A stretch of 64,000 nt of DNA from Leucobacter komagatae (GCF_000834055.1 NZ_JXSQ01000004.1:178663-242662), one strand, 5' to 3'; counted from the stretch's first letter, positions 8,050 to 17,463 are shown. A program made the numbers and translations. The notes: generated by a model from the letters alone, not told the origin.

Positions 8050-9735
8050 CTACCGGTCGAGCAAGCGTAGCTGCAGCATCGCCGCGAACCGGTCATCCGC
8101 GTCGTCAAGGTCGATTCCGCTGATCTCGACGGCGCGACGCAGCCGGTAACGGAACGTATTCGGGTGGACAAACAGTGTGCCAGCTGCCTGCCCGACGTCG
8201 CCGAAGTGGTCGAACCACGCGCGCAAGGTGTCAACCAGTTGCCCCTTCTGCTTACCGTCGTGCTCAATGAGGCGAGATACCGGCCCGGTGAACTCGTCAC
8301 CGCGCACCACCATGAGGTCTTTGAGCTCACGCATCAGCACTTCGGCGTGCACGTCAGAGAGCCGTGCAACGCGTGAGAGCGGCTTCGTCGATCCACCCCT
8401 CCCCGTTTCGAGCAGCGCGCGCAGCACGCGCCGCGCAGATCCCCGCGAACGGGTGATGCCAGCGAGGTCGTCTGCCGGCGGCCCCACCGCGATCACCGCA
8501 GGCATCCGGGCCCCAACCCTGTCGAGGAAGTCCTCCATCGTGCGCACCGCATGCAACCCGGAAGGATCGTTCGGCTCCGGGAGAATCCCGTAGGCAGTAT
8601 CCCCCAGCTGCGCGACCGCAGAACCGGGCCGCATCGCAGAAAGATGCACGGCGAGCGCGTCGGTGAAACGCTCCCGCTCAGCCATGAGCGCCTGGTCTGT
8701 CCCCTCGGTCGCGCCGTGCTCGGTCTCTGTCAGCACCGCTGCTACCACGCACACAGACTGACCGGAGAGGTTGAGCCTGGCCAGCGCCTCGCTCGCCCCG
8801 GAACCCCCCTCGAGCGCGGTGCTGAGCAGCTCAGCACGCAACCGCCGCTGCACGTCAGCCCCTGCGCGCAACCGCAGCAGATGCAGCGCAACGAGTTTCG
8901 CCGCGTCGCGGAGCGTGACGGTGCGCTCGTGCGTGAGCGGGCCGTCCATGGCGGCCCAAATCGAACCGAGCACCTCGTCGCCGGCGCGAACACCAATCGC
9001 AACGCGCTGCGTCGACCCATCGTTTACCGACACCACCGAATCAATCACGTCAGAATCAATGACCACCGGGTCATCGCTCCGATACAGGTGCCGGAACACG
9101 CCCCGTTCGGTGAGGCGCTCGGTGTAGCGCTCCGGAACGCGGCGACCGATGATGGTCTCGGCGCGCGCACGGTCGGCCTCCTCCTGCCTGCCAGAGAACG
9201 CGAGCACGCGGGAAGATCGATCCTCGATGGTCACGGGCGCGTCAAGGAGCGACGCGATCGCGTTCGCAACAGCGAAGAGATCACCCGACGGGATCCCCCC
9301 GAGCGAGTCCACGTGTGTGTCACCAACGTCGTCTTCAGCAAGGAGCGTGCGCAGCAGCGCCGCGAGCTGCGTCCAGGTCGCCCCACGTGCAAGCCCGAGC
9401 ACAACCACACCGCGCTCGTCTGCCGCACGCCTCACCTCGTCGGTGAGCTCGACGGGTGAGCGCACGACAACTGCGGCGACCGGCTGATTCGGCAGCCCCT
9501 CGATGAGTTCGGCGAGCGCTTCGCTGCCGTGCACTCCTACCCCGAGCACGAAGGCGTGCTCGGGGTAGAGGGGCTCATCGAAGGCATCGAAAATCACCAC
9601 GCCACCGACGGGCTGCTGCTCGTTCGCCCGCCCATGGGCCGTCTCAAGGAGCGTGACCCCCAAATCGTCGAGGATCCGCGCAAAGCTGAACCGGGGGAAA
9701 CGAGGCTCGTTGCGGTCACTCATGTTCGGAAGCAT
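8050..9735 (-). CDS. PucR/CdaR-family transcriptional regulator
   Basis: A 561-residue regulator. The N-terminal half is a PucR-type sensing domain (FARILDDLGVTLLE, then VAAVVVRSPVEL) followed by a GAF-like central region. The C-terminus carries the family helix-turn-helix: WFDHFGDVGQAAGTLFVHPNTFRYRL. PucR-type proteins sense small metabolites and usually activate neighbouring catabolic genes. It is the last gene of the minus-strand D-peptide operon, 39 bases after the racemase gene, so it is the obvious candidate controller of that operon. Two ATGs (9735 and 9723) are possible starts; the first has the better purine-rich leader. Confidence 0.9.
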   Translation of the reverse strand: MLPNMSDRNEPRFPRFSFARILDDLGVTLLETAHGRANEQQPVGGVVIFDAFDEPLYPEHAFVLGVGVHGSEALAELIEGLPNQPVAAVVVRSPVELTDEVRRAADERGVVVLGLARGATWTQLAALLRTLLAEDDVGDTHVDSLGGIPSGDLFAVANAIASLLDAPVTIEDRSSRVLAFSGRQEEADRARAETIIGRRVPERYTERLTERGVFRHLYRSDDPVVIDSDVIDSVVSVNDGSTQRVAIGVRAGDEVLGSIWAAMDGPLTHERTVTLRDAAKLVALHLLRLRAGADVQRRLRAELLSTALEGGSGASEALARLNLSGQSVCVVAAVLTETEHGATEGTDQALMAERERFTDALAVHLSAMRPGSAVAQLGDTAYGILPEPNDPSGLHAVRTMEDFLDRVGARMPAVIAVGPPADDLAGITRSRGSARRVLRALLETGRGGSTKPLSRVARLSDVHAEVLMRELKDLMVVRGDEFTGPVSRLIEHDGKQKGQLVDTLRAWFDHFGDVGQAAGTLFVHPNTFRYRLRRAVEISGIDLDDADDRFAAMLQLRLLDR

Positions 9736-9774
9736 ACCGCCCCCAACCCCGACGTCGATACTGTGACTCGCACG

Positions 9775-10878
9775 CTAGGAGACTGCTACCCATTCGACGC
9801 TCGTTGTGAATTCTTCGAGCAGCTCAGGGATCGGGGCGACGCCGAGTCCTGGGCCGGTCGGCACGGTCAGGTGACCGTCCTCCATGACCCACGGCTCGGT
9901 GATGTCGGTCTCGTAGAACCGGCTACTCGACGAAACGTCACCCGGCATGGTGAAGCCAGGCAACGACGCCAACGCAATGTTCGCCGCACGCCCGATACCG
10001 GACTCGAGCATTCCTCCGCACCACACAGGAACACCGGAAGCAACAGCGATGTCGTGGATCCGACGGGCCTCGAGATAGCCGCCGACGCGACCGGGCTTGA
10101 TGTTGATGACGCTCGTCGCACCGAGACGGATCGCGGCTGCTGCGGTCTGTGCCGAAGTGATCGACTCATCGAGGCAAATCGGTGTCTTCATAAGCTTCGC
10201 GAGGTCGGCGTGGCCAACAATGTCTTCCTCTTCGAGGGGCTGCTCGATGAGGAGCAGGTCGAAGTCGTCGAGCTTTGCGAGATGACGGGCGTCGGCGAGC
10301 GTGTACGCCGTGTTCGCGTCAACCTGCAGCAGTACCTCGTCGCCGAAGCGCTCGCGCACGGCACGCACGGCGTCAATGTCCCAGCCGGGTTCAATCTTCA
10401 GCTTGATCCGAACGTATCCCTCGTCAATGTATCCACCGACGGCGTCGAGCAATTCGGGGATCGAATCCATGATGCCGACGGACACTCCGCACGGCACGCG
10501 CTCGTTGACCGACCCAAGCTCGCGGCCGAACGACCGACCGCTTGCGCGCAACTCTGCGTCAAGCACCGCGGTCTCGAGCGCAGCCTTCGCCATTGGGTGA
10601 CCCTTGAACGGGTGCAGTGCCTGGCCTACGCCGTTTGCGTCGCGCACACCGGCGATCGCCGAGATGAAGTAGCGCTTCATGATGTCTTGTGCGCCATCGG
10701 TGTACTCGGGTGAATACAGCGGGTCACCGAGGGTCACACACTCCCCCCACCCCTCAGCCTCATCAGTGACGACCTTTACCAGCAGGATATCCCGCGCGGT
10801 CTGCGTGCTGAACGACGTGCGGAACGGTGAGACGAGCGGCAACCCAACACGGCGCAGCTCAAAGCCCTCAATCTTCAT
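9775..10878 (-). CDS. N-succinylamino-acid racemase (enolase superfamily, NSAR/OSBS family)
   Basis: A 367-residue enolase-superfamily protein of the muconate-lactonising subgroup. Catalytic lysines are in RIKLKI (K159, K161) and INIKPG (K261). Metal ligands are in VDAN (D187), LIEQP (E212) and CLDES (D237). The C-terminal GGMLESGIGRAAN followed by PGDVSSSSRFY is the hallmark of N-acylamino-acid racemases/OSBS, not of Ala-Glu epimerases. No menaquinone genes are nearby, so racemase is the better call. It would interconvert N-succinyl-D- and N-succinyl-L-amino acids. Its start overlaps the end of the acetyl/succinyltransferase gene by 11 bases, which implies translational coupling. Confidence 0.88.
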   Translation of the reverse strand: MKIEGFELRRVGLPLVSPFRTSFSTQTARDILLVKVVTDEAEGWGECVTLGDPLYSPEYTDGAQDIMKRYFISAIAGVRDANGVGQALHPFKGHPMAKAALETAVLDAELRASGRSFGRELGSVNERVPCGVSVGIMDSIPELLDAVGGYIDEGYVRIKLKIEPGWDIDAVRAVRERFGDEVLLQVDANTAYTLADARHLAKLDDFDLLLIEQPLEEEDIVGHADLAKLMKTPICLDESITSAQTAAAAIRLGATSVINIKPGRVGGYLEARRIHDIAVASGVPVWCGGMLESGIGRAANIALASLPGFTMPGDVSSSSRFYETDITEPWVMEDGHLTVPTGPGLGVAPIPELLEEFTTSVEWVAVS

Positions 10879-11683
10879 CTGTCTTCTTCTCCTCTGTTGA
10901 TGCGTTTTGCAAGATGTAGCCGACGCCGCGCTCAAAGCCAACGACCTTCGCGCCGTCGTTGAACAGCCCCGTAAGCTCGTCCCGGATTGCGCGCCGCCAT
11001 CGCTTGGCCTCCGCTGGGTCAGAAACGCGGAGCGACTCGATGTCGTCAGGTAGCAAGACAGTGACGTCACCCTCGGGCGCTGGCCCTGGAGTCGCGCCAC
11101 CGGCGAGGGCGGCAACCTGGGGATCGCGCAGATCCCAGCGAACAAGCAGACGGTCGCTGAGGTCGCCCGCGTTGATAGTGTCCGCCATCGCGCCGTAGAA
11201 ATTCTCGAGGTATTCGAGCGGGAACGCCCCGAGTTTGCGGATATTGAAGTTCGCGTTGCGCGATACCAGCGGATCGAACGTCCACTCGACAACGTCGATC
11301 CCGCGTTCAAGCGACCAGGCGCGCTGATGCAGCTTGAGAGCGTATCCGATCGACTTCCCCACCGTCTCGGGGAGCACCCCGGCGATGTGGCTGTGCAGTG
11401 TCAGTCGCTCCGGGCTTGAGTGCACCCCGAGGGACGCTCCAACGAGCTTGCCGTCAAGGAAGGCGCCACCAATATAGTTGCCCGTCTTCCCAAGCACACG
11501 GAGAAACTCACGCGGCACAACGGGATTCTCCGCGGTACGCCCCCAGATGCGGGCGAGCAATTCACCCACCTCGGCTTCTTCGTCCTTACCGCGCATTTCG
11601 CGTACCGTCGCACCCGCGAGCGCGGCAGCGCGCTCCGCGTCGGCTACGGCTCGTGCTAGTTCATCGTGCGTGATGTTTGTCAT
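10868..11683 (-). CDS. GNAT-family acyltransferase, probable D-amino-acid N-succinyltransferase
   Basis: A 271-residue GNAT-superfamily protein of the 'predicted acetyltransferase' type long seen beside NSAR genes. The acyl-CoA-binding region is around LHSHIAGVLPETVGKSIGYALKLHQR, followed by WTFDPLVSRNANFNIRKLGA. In Geobacillus and relatives, the enzyme encoded next to NSAR and an M20 desuccinylase adds succinyl from succinyl-CoA to D-amino acids, starting an irreversible D-to-L conversion. The same trio is present here in overlapping order (4 bases with the M20 gene, 11 with the racemase), so I infer the same role. Substrate range is unproven. Confidence 0.8.
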   Translation of the reverse strand: MTNITHDELARAVADAERAAALAGATVREMRGKDEEAEVGELLARIWGRTAENPVVPREFLRVLGKTGNYIGGAFLDGKLVGASLGVHSSPERLTLHSHIAGVLPETVGKSIGYALKLHQRAWSLERGIDVVEWTFDPLVSRNANFNIRKLGAFPLEYLENFYGAMADTINAGDLSDRLLVRWDLRDPQVAALAGGATPGPAPEGDVTVLLPDDIESLRVSDPAEAKRWRRAIRDELTGLFNDGAKVVGFERGVGYILQNASTEEKKTDED

Positions 11684-12804
11684 CGCCCACCCACCTCGGT
11701 ATCGCCCGCAAGGTTGGCAACGAGTGCGCCAAGCAGTCTGGTTCTTGGTTCAATCTCTTCTACAATTACGTGCTCGCTCTCAGCGTGCGCACCACCTCCG
11801 ACAGCCCCGAGGCCATCAAGCGTTGGCACCCCGATGCCTGCGGTGAAGTTGCCGTCGCTAGCGCCCCCGACGGCAACGCCGACGAAGGGTTCGAGGCCGA
11901 GCTGCGCAGCAGTCTCCTGCACACGTTCGAACAGCGCCTCCGAAGAGCTGCGTTCGAGCACTGGCCGGTTCACCCCGCCGATAACTTCGAGTGTCGCGCC
12001 GGGTAGTACCGGGGTAAGTGCGCGAATCTCCTCGTCCACCCGCTGCTGCTCGGCGCTCGTACGAGCACGCACATCGACTTTGAACGAAGCACGGGCAGGC
12101 ACGGTATTGCCGGTGGTGCCCGAATTTGCAACGGTTGGCGTCACCGAAGTGCCAAGCTCTGAGTCCGACAGCGCAGCAACCGCGAGCAGCTGATTGGCCA
12201 GCTCGACAGAGGCGTTGATTCCCTTCTCGGGCTCCAACCCAGCGTGGGAAGCGCGGCCGTGAACCACGAGTTCGTAGAGCGACACCCCCTTGCGTTCAAT
12301 TTTGAGTGCGCCGCCGTCAGCCGACGCCTCAAGCACGAGCGCGGCGCGAGCACCGCGGGCGCTCTCCTCGATGAGCGCGCGGGAGCTGGGGGAACCCAGC
12401 TCCTCATCGCCGGTGACAATAATCGACACCCCATCGCGGTCAGGCATTGCCGCAACCGCGTGCAACGCCATCGCGAGACCCGTCTTCATATCGAAGCTGC
12501 CCGGGCCGGTGAGCACACCGTCGCGCACCGCAAACGGCAGCCGCCCGAGCGTTCCCATCGGCCACACGGTGTCGTGATGAGCGACGAGCAGCACCCGAGT
12601 CGCGCCACCAAAGTTCCACCTCAGGTGGCTGACACCATCAATGACGATGCGCTCTGGCGCGACACCGAGGAGCGACTCGCCGAGTTCAGCAACGAGGTCG
12701 GCAGACACCGCCACAGCGGTGTGATCGTCAGACGGCGATTCGCACTCGACAAGTGTCTGAATCGTCTCGAGGATATCTGCGAGACGAACGGTGTCCTGTG
12801 TCAT
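11680..12804 (-). CDS. M20-family metallopeptidase, probable N-succinyl-L-amino-acid desuccinylase
   Basis: A 374-residue M20 enzyme of the carboxypeptidase G2/ArgE type. The zinc site is complete: HHDTVW, PGSFDMKTG, the catalytic glutamate in TGDEELGSPSS, and a late ligand near GGGAHAESEH. The lid/dimer domain follows SHAGLEPEKGINA. The start at 12804 is supported by GAGGAAAGG upstream; a longer in-frame ATG at 12912 runs into the neighbouring leader. In the succinyl pathway this enzyme hydrolyses N-succinyl-L-amino acid to the free L-amino acid plus succinate, making the inversion irreversible. Alternatives are a plain dipeptidase or glutamate carboxypeptidase. Confidence 0.85.
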   Translation of the reverse strand: MTQDTVRLADILETIQTLVECESPSDDHTAVAVSADLVAELGESLLGVAPERIVIDGVSHLRWNFGGATRVLLVAHHDTVWPMGTLGRLPFAVRDGVLTGPGSFDMKTGLAMALHAVAAMPDRDGVSIIVTGDEELGSPSSRALIEESARGARAALVLEASADGGALKIERKGVSLYELVVHGRASHAGLEPEKGINASVELANQLLAVAALSDSELGTSVTPTVANSGTTGNTVPARASFKVDVRARTSAEQQRVDEEIRALTPVLPGATLEVIGGVNRPVLERSSSEALFERVQETAAQLGLEPFVGVAVGGASDGNFTAGIGVPTLDGLGAVGGGAHAESEHVIVEEIEPRTRLLGALVANLAGDTEVGGR

Positions 12805-12871
12805 GTTGACGGACCTTTCCTCAGGTGTTGAAGTGAGAGTGCGCACTGCGTGCGCCGGTGAGCTATTGCAC

Positions 12872-14347
12872 TCATCTGCGGTGGCCTCGGAGTCCCCTAC
12901 CAGGGTAAGCATCGGTCACGATATCTTCATCACGGACAACGAATACACCCGCGACGAGCACGTGCTCGATGCCGACTGACGGCCGTGTGCTGTCGAGGTA
13001 GGTTGCGCGATCCGTCACCCGGTTCGGATCAATAACGACGAGGTCTGCGTCTGCCCCTACAGCGAGGTGACCCTTCGAAGCGAAACTCGGCGTCGTGGTG
13101 TCCATCACCCTCGCGGGAAGATAACTGCAGCGCCGAAACGCCTCTAGCCAGCTCCACTCCCCCTGCTCCCTCACCATCAACCGCAGCGACCTTGCAAACG
13201 TGCCAGCCGTCCGCGGATGAGTGGTGCCACCGGACGGGAGCGGCCACTCACGGGTGTCCGTCGAACCGTCTGGCCACGAGACATGCATAGCGTCTGACGC
13301 GACGATACTGTCGGGGAATGCGAGCGAGCGCTCGAGCAAAGCACGGTCCGCAGGATCGTCATCATCGAGGTATTCAACGATGCACGCTGCGCCCGGGTCG
13401 GTACGGCGGACTTCCCGGAGCCGCCCTGCGTCGGCGATGCGCTCGCCCGTTTCCACGAGCACCAGGTTCGAGGGTGTCAGCCCCCATGCCGGGAGCCGCT
13501 CGGGCGCGAGGAACGCTGCACCGATGCCGGTGCTTCCAGCACCGTACGGGTAGGTCTCTACCGTCATCCGTGCTCCCCCTCGGCGGGCACGCTCAATCAC
13601 GCCGAGGGTGCGATCGACGTGGCGCCGCGAGGTACTGTTCACATGGCAGTGATGCACTTGCCCACCGAATTCCGCAGCGGCCCGTGCCGCCTCCTCGGTG
13701 CCGTCGATCGGTGTGGCAGGGTCAGACTCGATGATCTCCCGCACATGGGTGAACGTGGGAACGCCGGCCCGAGCCGCGAGCTCATTCACCGCGAGATACT
13801 CACGCGGGTCTGTCTGCGGAGCGTAACCCTGCAGAATGCCGATACCGAGTGCCCCGTCCTCGAGCTCGCCTTCGAGCCGACCGACCCAGGCCGTGAGCTG
13901 CCCGGGAGTCGAGGTCGCTTGCCACGCCGGATCCCCGAGAATCGCAAGCGCACTCGCAAACTTGGCGTCTGCCTTGCGCCCAGAGAGGACCTCGGCTCTC
14001 GCCATGCCCCACGACGCCGAAAAACCGAAGTTGATCGGCCGCCCCTCGGCGGCAGCGTTCGCGTAGGCAAGTTCGACCGGCAACAGGCCAGCCTCAAGTT
14101 CGAGTGCTGTTGTGACGCCATCTCGTGCCTGCAACCGTTGCCCTGCGATCGAATTTACGTGGCTGTGGAGATCCACGAATCCGGGGCCAACGATCTTGCC
14201 AGTGACGTCAATCTCCTCGGCGTCCTCGGCACGAAGCTCCAGACCAACTGCCGCGACTTTTCCGTCCTCGATGAGCACATCGGCGATCCGGTCAGACCCG
14301 GTTCTCGGATCTATGACGCGTCCACCTTGCAACAGCACTCGAGCCAT
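12872..14347 (-). CDS. N-acyl-D-amino-acid deacylase (D-aminoacylase)
   Basis: A 491-residue amidohydrolase. It opens with the strand-rich cap typical of D-aminoacylases and dihydroorotases (ARVLLQGGRVIDPRTG), then the metal motif DLHSHVN near residue 60. Later come THVREI, HHCHVNS and the Asp-containing SDAMHVSW, and the end returns to the cap (LAVGADADLVVIDP). D-aminoacylases cleave N-acyl-D-amino acids or N-terminal-blocked D-peptides to free D-amino acids. The ATG overlaps the stop of the upstream serine hydrolase (TGATG), so they are translationally coupled. The D-peptidase context supports D-specificity, which is not provable from motifs alone. Confidence 0.85.
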   Translation of the reverse strand: MARVLLQGGRVIDPRTGSDRIADVLIEDGKVAAVGLELRAEDAEEIDVTGKIVGPGFVDLHSHVNSIAGQRLQARDGVTTALELEAGLLPVELAYANAAAEGRPINFGFSASWGMARAEVLSGRKADAKFASALAILGDPAWQATSTPGQLTAWVGRLEGELEDGALGIGILQGYAPQTDPREYLAVNELAARAGVPTFTHVREIIESDPATPIDGTEEAARAAAEFGGQVHHCHVNSTSRRHVDRTLGVIERARRGGARMTVETYPYGAGSTGIGAAFLAPERLPAWGLTPSNLVLVETGERIADAGRLREVRRTDPGAACIVEYLDDDDPADRALLERSLAFPDSIVASDAMHVSWPDGSTDTREWPLPSGGTTHPRTAGTFARSLRLMVREQGEWSWLEAFRRCSYLPARVMDTTTPSFASKGHLAVGADADLVVIDPNRVTDRATYLDSTRPSVGIEHVLVAGVFVVRDEDIVTDAYPGRGLRGHRR

Positions 14348-15771
14348 CAGTCTGCCGATTCTGCTGCGACCTGCTTACGCAGGCAGCGGATGTCAGAGTA
14401 CAGGCAGGGGTGCCCGTCCACCTCGGCGAAGGTCAGCTTCACCCAGCTGGTGAGGCGATCCGGTCGCCCGGTGAAACGGTTTGCTTGTTCGGTCGGGAAG
14501 AGCTCCACGACGATCTCATCGCCGGGCTCTTCCGGCTTCAGGCTCTGGGACAGCCGCGCTTCAAGCGTTCCGGCATCGGTCTTCACGATTTCGAAGGTGG
14601 TGATGAAGTCGCCATACTTGCCGAGCCACTCGTCCTGAACAACAACGTCGGTTGCGGGGCCAGCCGGCGTCACACCAGGCGCGGGAGATACCCCAGCAAA
14701 CTCCCGCGCAAACGCGCCAACGATATCTGCACCGGCCGCGTTCGCGACTCCGCCATTGCAGAACACCACGATTACCACGCCGTCCTCTGGGAGCACCTGG
14801 AACCACGCCTTGTTGCCAATGGTGGTGCCACCGTGCCAGACGACGCGGTGTCCTTCCCACTCATCGAGGATCCATCCCAGGCCCCACTGCGGCGACAGTG
14901 CGTCGGCATCGCCGAGGTCGACCTGCGGCTCAAACATCAACCGCACTGACTCAGGACTGAGCAGCGCCGTGCCGCCAGTCCCGCGTCCGTCGCGCAGGAA
15001 AGACCGCCCGAAGTCGAGCATGTCGTCAACGCTGCTGTTGATGATGCCAGCTGGCCCGACCGAACGCATCAACGCGGTGCGGGCCGCAGGGCTCCAGACG
15101 GTGCTGCCCGGCTCACGGGTGTGTCCGTGCTGGTAACGGTGACTCATGATCTGCTCGGGCAGAGTGAGGAAGTGCTGCAGGTCGAGCCTCGCGCTAATGC
15201 GTGCCTGCACCGAAGCATCCCAGGTGCGCCCGTCGAGCAGCTCGATGATCCGCCCGAGCACCACGAAGCCGGAGTTGCAGTATGACCAGCCATTGCCGGG
15301 TGAGAACAGTGGCTCGGCGTCTTTGAGCAGTGCAACGTACTTCTCGATGCAGTCATCGCCACGACCCGTGTCGGTGAACACATCGCCGTTGATGCCGGAG
15401 GTGTGCGTGAGGAGGTGGTGCACGGTGATTGTGCCGTCATCCTGCGTGGACAGCTTCGTGTCTGGCAGTAGGTCCGTGATGAGGGTGTCGAGGTCAAGTT
15501 TCCCCTCTTCACGCAGCTGCATGATCATCGTGCTCGTCACGAGCTTCGTGACTGAGCCGATCTGGCAAAGCGCGTCGCGTGAGGTCTCGACTCCCGTGCG
15601 GGAGTTGGTTACTCCCGTGCTGGCAACGAAGCGCTGCTCGACACCGCTGTCAGGGTCGATGCGAAGTACGCCAGCGACGATGCCAGGTACTTGATGCCGA
15701 CGTGCGCTCTCAACCAAGAGCTGCTCCCATCGGGTCGCGTCGAAGCTGTTCTGGCTGAGTGTGCTGGTCAT
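14347..15771 (-). CDS. S12-family serine hydrolase, candidate D-aminopeptidase / D-esterase
   Basis: A 474-residue class C beta-lactamase-fold enzyme. The three active-site motifs are intact: SVTK (S73, K76), YCN (Y164, N166) and HGG (H313). After the catalytic domain (to about residue 350) there is a beta-rich C-terminal domain (DEWLGKYGDF onward). No Sec signal is seen, so it is probably cytoplasmic, acting after uptake. S12 enzymes include D-aminopeptidase DAP and D-specific esterases. The start at 15771 (MTSTLSQ) has AAGGAG six bases upstream; ATGs at 15774 and 15792 are less well spaced. It sits between the binding-protein gene and the D-aminoacylase gene. Confidence 0.85.
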   Translation of the reverse strand: MTSTLSQNSFDATRWEQLLVESARRHQVPGIVAGVLRIDPDSGVEQRFVASTGVTNSRTGVETSRDALCQIGSVTKLVTSTMIMQLREEGKLDLDTLITDLLPDTKLSTQDDGTITVHHLLTHTSGINGDVFTDTGRGDDCIEKYVALLKDAEPLFSPGNGWSYCNSGFVVLGRIIELLDGRTWDASVQARISARLDLQHFLTLPEQIMSHRYQHGHTREPGSTVWSPAARTALMRSVGPAGIINSSVDDMLDFGRSFLRDGRGTGGTALLSPESVRLMFEPQVDLGDADALSPQWGLGWILDEWEGHRVVWHGGTTIGNKAWFQVLPEDGVVIVVFCNGGVANAAGADIVGAFAREFAGVSPAPGVTPAGPATDVVVQDEWLGKYGDFITTFEIVKTDAGTLEARLSQSLKPEEPGDEIVVELFPTEQANRFTGRPDRLTSWVKLTFAEVDGHPCLYSDIRCLRKQVAAESAD

Positions 15772-15835
15772 CATTGACTCCTTGAGGTTCATGCGGTGAG
15801 ACGCGTGTTGCGGTGCTGCGGTGGATATTGGTGCC

Positions 15836-15866
15836 GGGCTTCGCCGGCTGCGTGCCGGCGAAGCCC
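15836..15866 (-). terminator. Intergenic hairpin downstream of the binding-protein gene
   Basis: A perfect 12-bp inverted repeat (15836-15847 and 15855-15866) with a 7-base loop lies just after the binding-protein stop and before the serine hydrolase gene, inside the presumed operon. It has no T tract. In ABC operons such hairpins often protect the 3' end of the binding-protein mRNA or cause partial termination, giving more binding protein than enzymes; that role is inferred. Confidence 0.6.
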
Positions 15867-15873
15867 CGCGCCG

Positions 15874-17463
15874 TTACTTGACGAGCAGCGTGCTCGGGTA
15901 GAATTCCTTGATCATCTCTGACGAGACGCCCTGTGCGAAGGTCGACTGGGCGGCCATCGCGAACGGCACATAGTCGACGGAGGAGAACATTTCAGCTTCT
16001 GCCGCTTCCCATGCGTTGCAGGCGTCTTCACCGGTCTTGCTGTTGGCTTCAGCCACCAGCTTGTCGAACTTCGGGTTCGACAGCGAGGCAAAGTTGTTGC
16101 CCTTGTCGGGTGACGGGCCGGTGAAGTAGGTCATGAGGGAGCTCGGAACCGGGTAGTTCGCCGCGAGCCAGATCACGTCGAGCTCTGACGATGCGCCTGG
16201 AGTGCTGATGCGCTCGATGAATGCGCCGTATTCTGCGCCGAGGTGGTTCACACCGACGCCGATTTCTGCCCACTGCTCCGCCATCATTTCCGCGGCTGCC
16301 GAAATCTCAGCGCCGCGCGTCTGCCAAGCGAATTCGAGGACGAGCGGCTCGCCGTCCTTCGACCGCTTACCGTCGGAGCCCTTGACCCATCCCGCGGCAT
16401 CAAGCAGCTTCTCTGCGCCTGCAACATCGGTAGCTGGCAGGTTCGGTGTTGCCGCGTCGTACTGGCACACCTGCGGCTTCGCGACCGCGAGACGCGGGGC
16501 GCGTTCGCCCTTGCCTGCGGTGCTCACCCGCATGAGCTCATCGAGATCAAGCGCCTTGGTGAGCGCAACGCGTACATCCTTGTCCGCCGTCGGCTGACCC
16601 TCAGCCTGGCTGTAGAGCATACCGCCGGTGATCAGCATGTTCTCCGAGAAGACGTCGAGCTTCCCAAGAACGCGGTCCTCGTCTGGCCCGCCGATCGCTG
16701 CGATGTTGAGCTCGCCCGAAAGGAGCAGGTTGGCCCTGGTGCTCTCGTTCTCGACGACGCTAATCACGACGCTCTTCGGGACGCCGGGCGTCTCGCCCGT
16801 TGCGGCACCCTCTGGACCCCACTTGTAGTCATCTCGACGCTCGAGCGTGAAGTGGTCTCCCGTAACCGCCTCGGTCATGTTGAACATGCCGGTGCCGTTC
16901 GTCGCGTTGGTGACGGTTGTCGGATCGTCCAGCGCAGCCTGGCAGTAGATCTTTTGCGCCCCGACCGCGGTGATCATGAACGGGTTCGGTGTCTTCGTGG
17001 TGATGGTCACGCTCGACTCATCGTTCGTAACCTCCGCGTCGAGCGGCATGACGAGGCCGATCGCTGTCGAGCCATTCTCCGGGTCAGCGATCCACCGAAA
17101 GTTGTTCGCGATGGTCTCTGCGGTGAGCGCCGTTCCGTCCGCACAGACCGCGTCGTCACGAACCTCGAAGTGGAGGGATGTAGGTGTTTGCTCCCACGAT
17201 TCGGCTAGCCAACCCTGTGACTGGCCTTCTGAGTCGAAGTAGACGAGCGACTCGTACGCCCACTCGCTTACCCAGCCAAGCGCGGAGCTCGGGTTGAGCG
17301 GCTGAAACAGCATGCCTGGGTCGCGGCTGATGCCAACGGTGAGCGTGCCGTCGATGACCGGTTCGGTACCGGCATCGCCCGGGGTAGCGCCGCTCCCGCT
17401 GCCGCAGGCCGTGAGCGCTAAAGCGCCGACAGCTGCGAGGCTGACAATCGTAAACGCCTTCAT
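15874..17463 (-). CDS. ABC transporter substrate-binding lipoprotein (peptide type, SBP family 5)
   Basis: A 529-residue lipoprotein with lipobox LTAC ending at C20. It has the family-5 solute-binding pattern: LTVGISRDPGMLFQPLNP at the start, WEQTPTSLHFEVRDDAVCADGTALTAE, and DVRVALTKALDLDEL in the middle. Family-5 proteins bind di- and oligopeptides, nickel or glutathione. The adjacent peptidases point to peptide, here probably D-amino-acid peptides. The gene follows the ATPase gene after 145 bases that contain its own GAAGGA ribosome site, so an internal promoter is possible. A hairpin follows the gene. Confidence 0.92.
   Translation of the reverse strand: MKAFTIVSLAAVGALALTACGSGSGATPGDAGTEPVIDGTLTVGISRDPGMLFQPLNPSSALGWVSEWAYESLVYFDSEGQSQGWLAESWEQTPTSLHFEVRDDAVCADGTALTAETIANNFRWIADPENGSTAIGLVMPLDAEVTNDESSVTITTKTPNPFMITAVGAQKIYCQAALDDPTTVTNATNGTGMFNMTEAVTGDHFTLERRDDYKWGPEGAATGETPGVPKSVVISVVENESTRANLLLSGELNIAAIGGPDEDRVLGKLDVFSENMLITGGMLYSQAEGQPTADKDVRVALTKALDLDELMRVSTAGKGERAPRLAVAKPQVCQYDAATPNLPATDVAGAEKLLDAAGWVKGSDGKRSKDGEPLVLEFAWQTRGAEISAAAEMMAEQWAEIGVGVNHLGAEYGAFIERISTPGASSELDVIWLAANYPVPSSLMTYFTGPSPDKGNNFASLSNPKFDKLVAEANSKTGEDACNAWEAAEAEMFSSVDYVPFAMAAQSTFAQGVSSEMIKEFYPSTLLVK

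Noticed and set aside
9775..10878. Menaquinone o-succinylbenzoate synthase or Ala-Glu epimerase
   Set aside because: No men genes nearby, and the C-terminal motif is of the NSAR/OSBS family rather than the dipeptide epimerases; the GNAT and M20 partners point to the racemase role.
12244..17208. Several long plus-strand frames (for example 12244-12831, 13619-14638, 16243-17208)
   Set aside because: They lie opposite recognised minus-strand enzymes, have Arg/His-rich low-information sequences and no ribosome sites.
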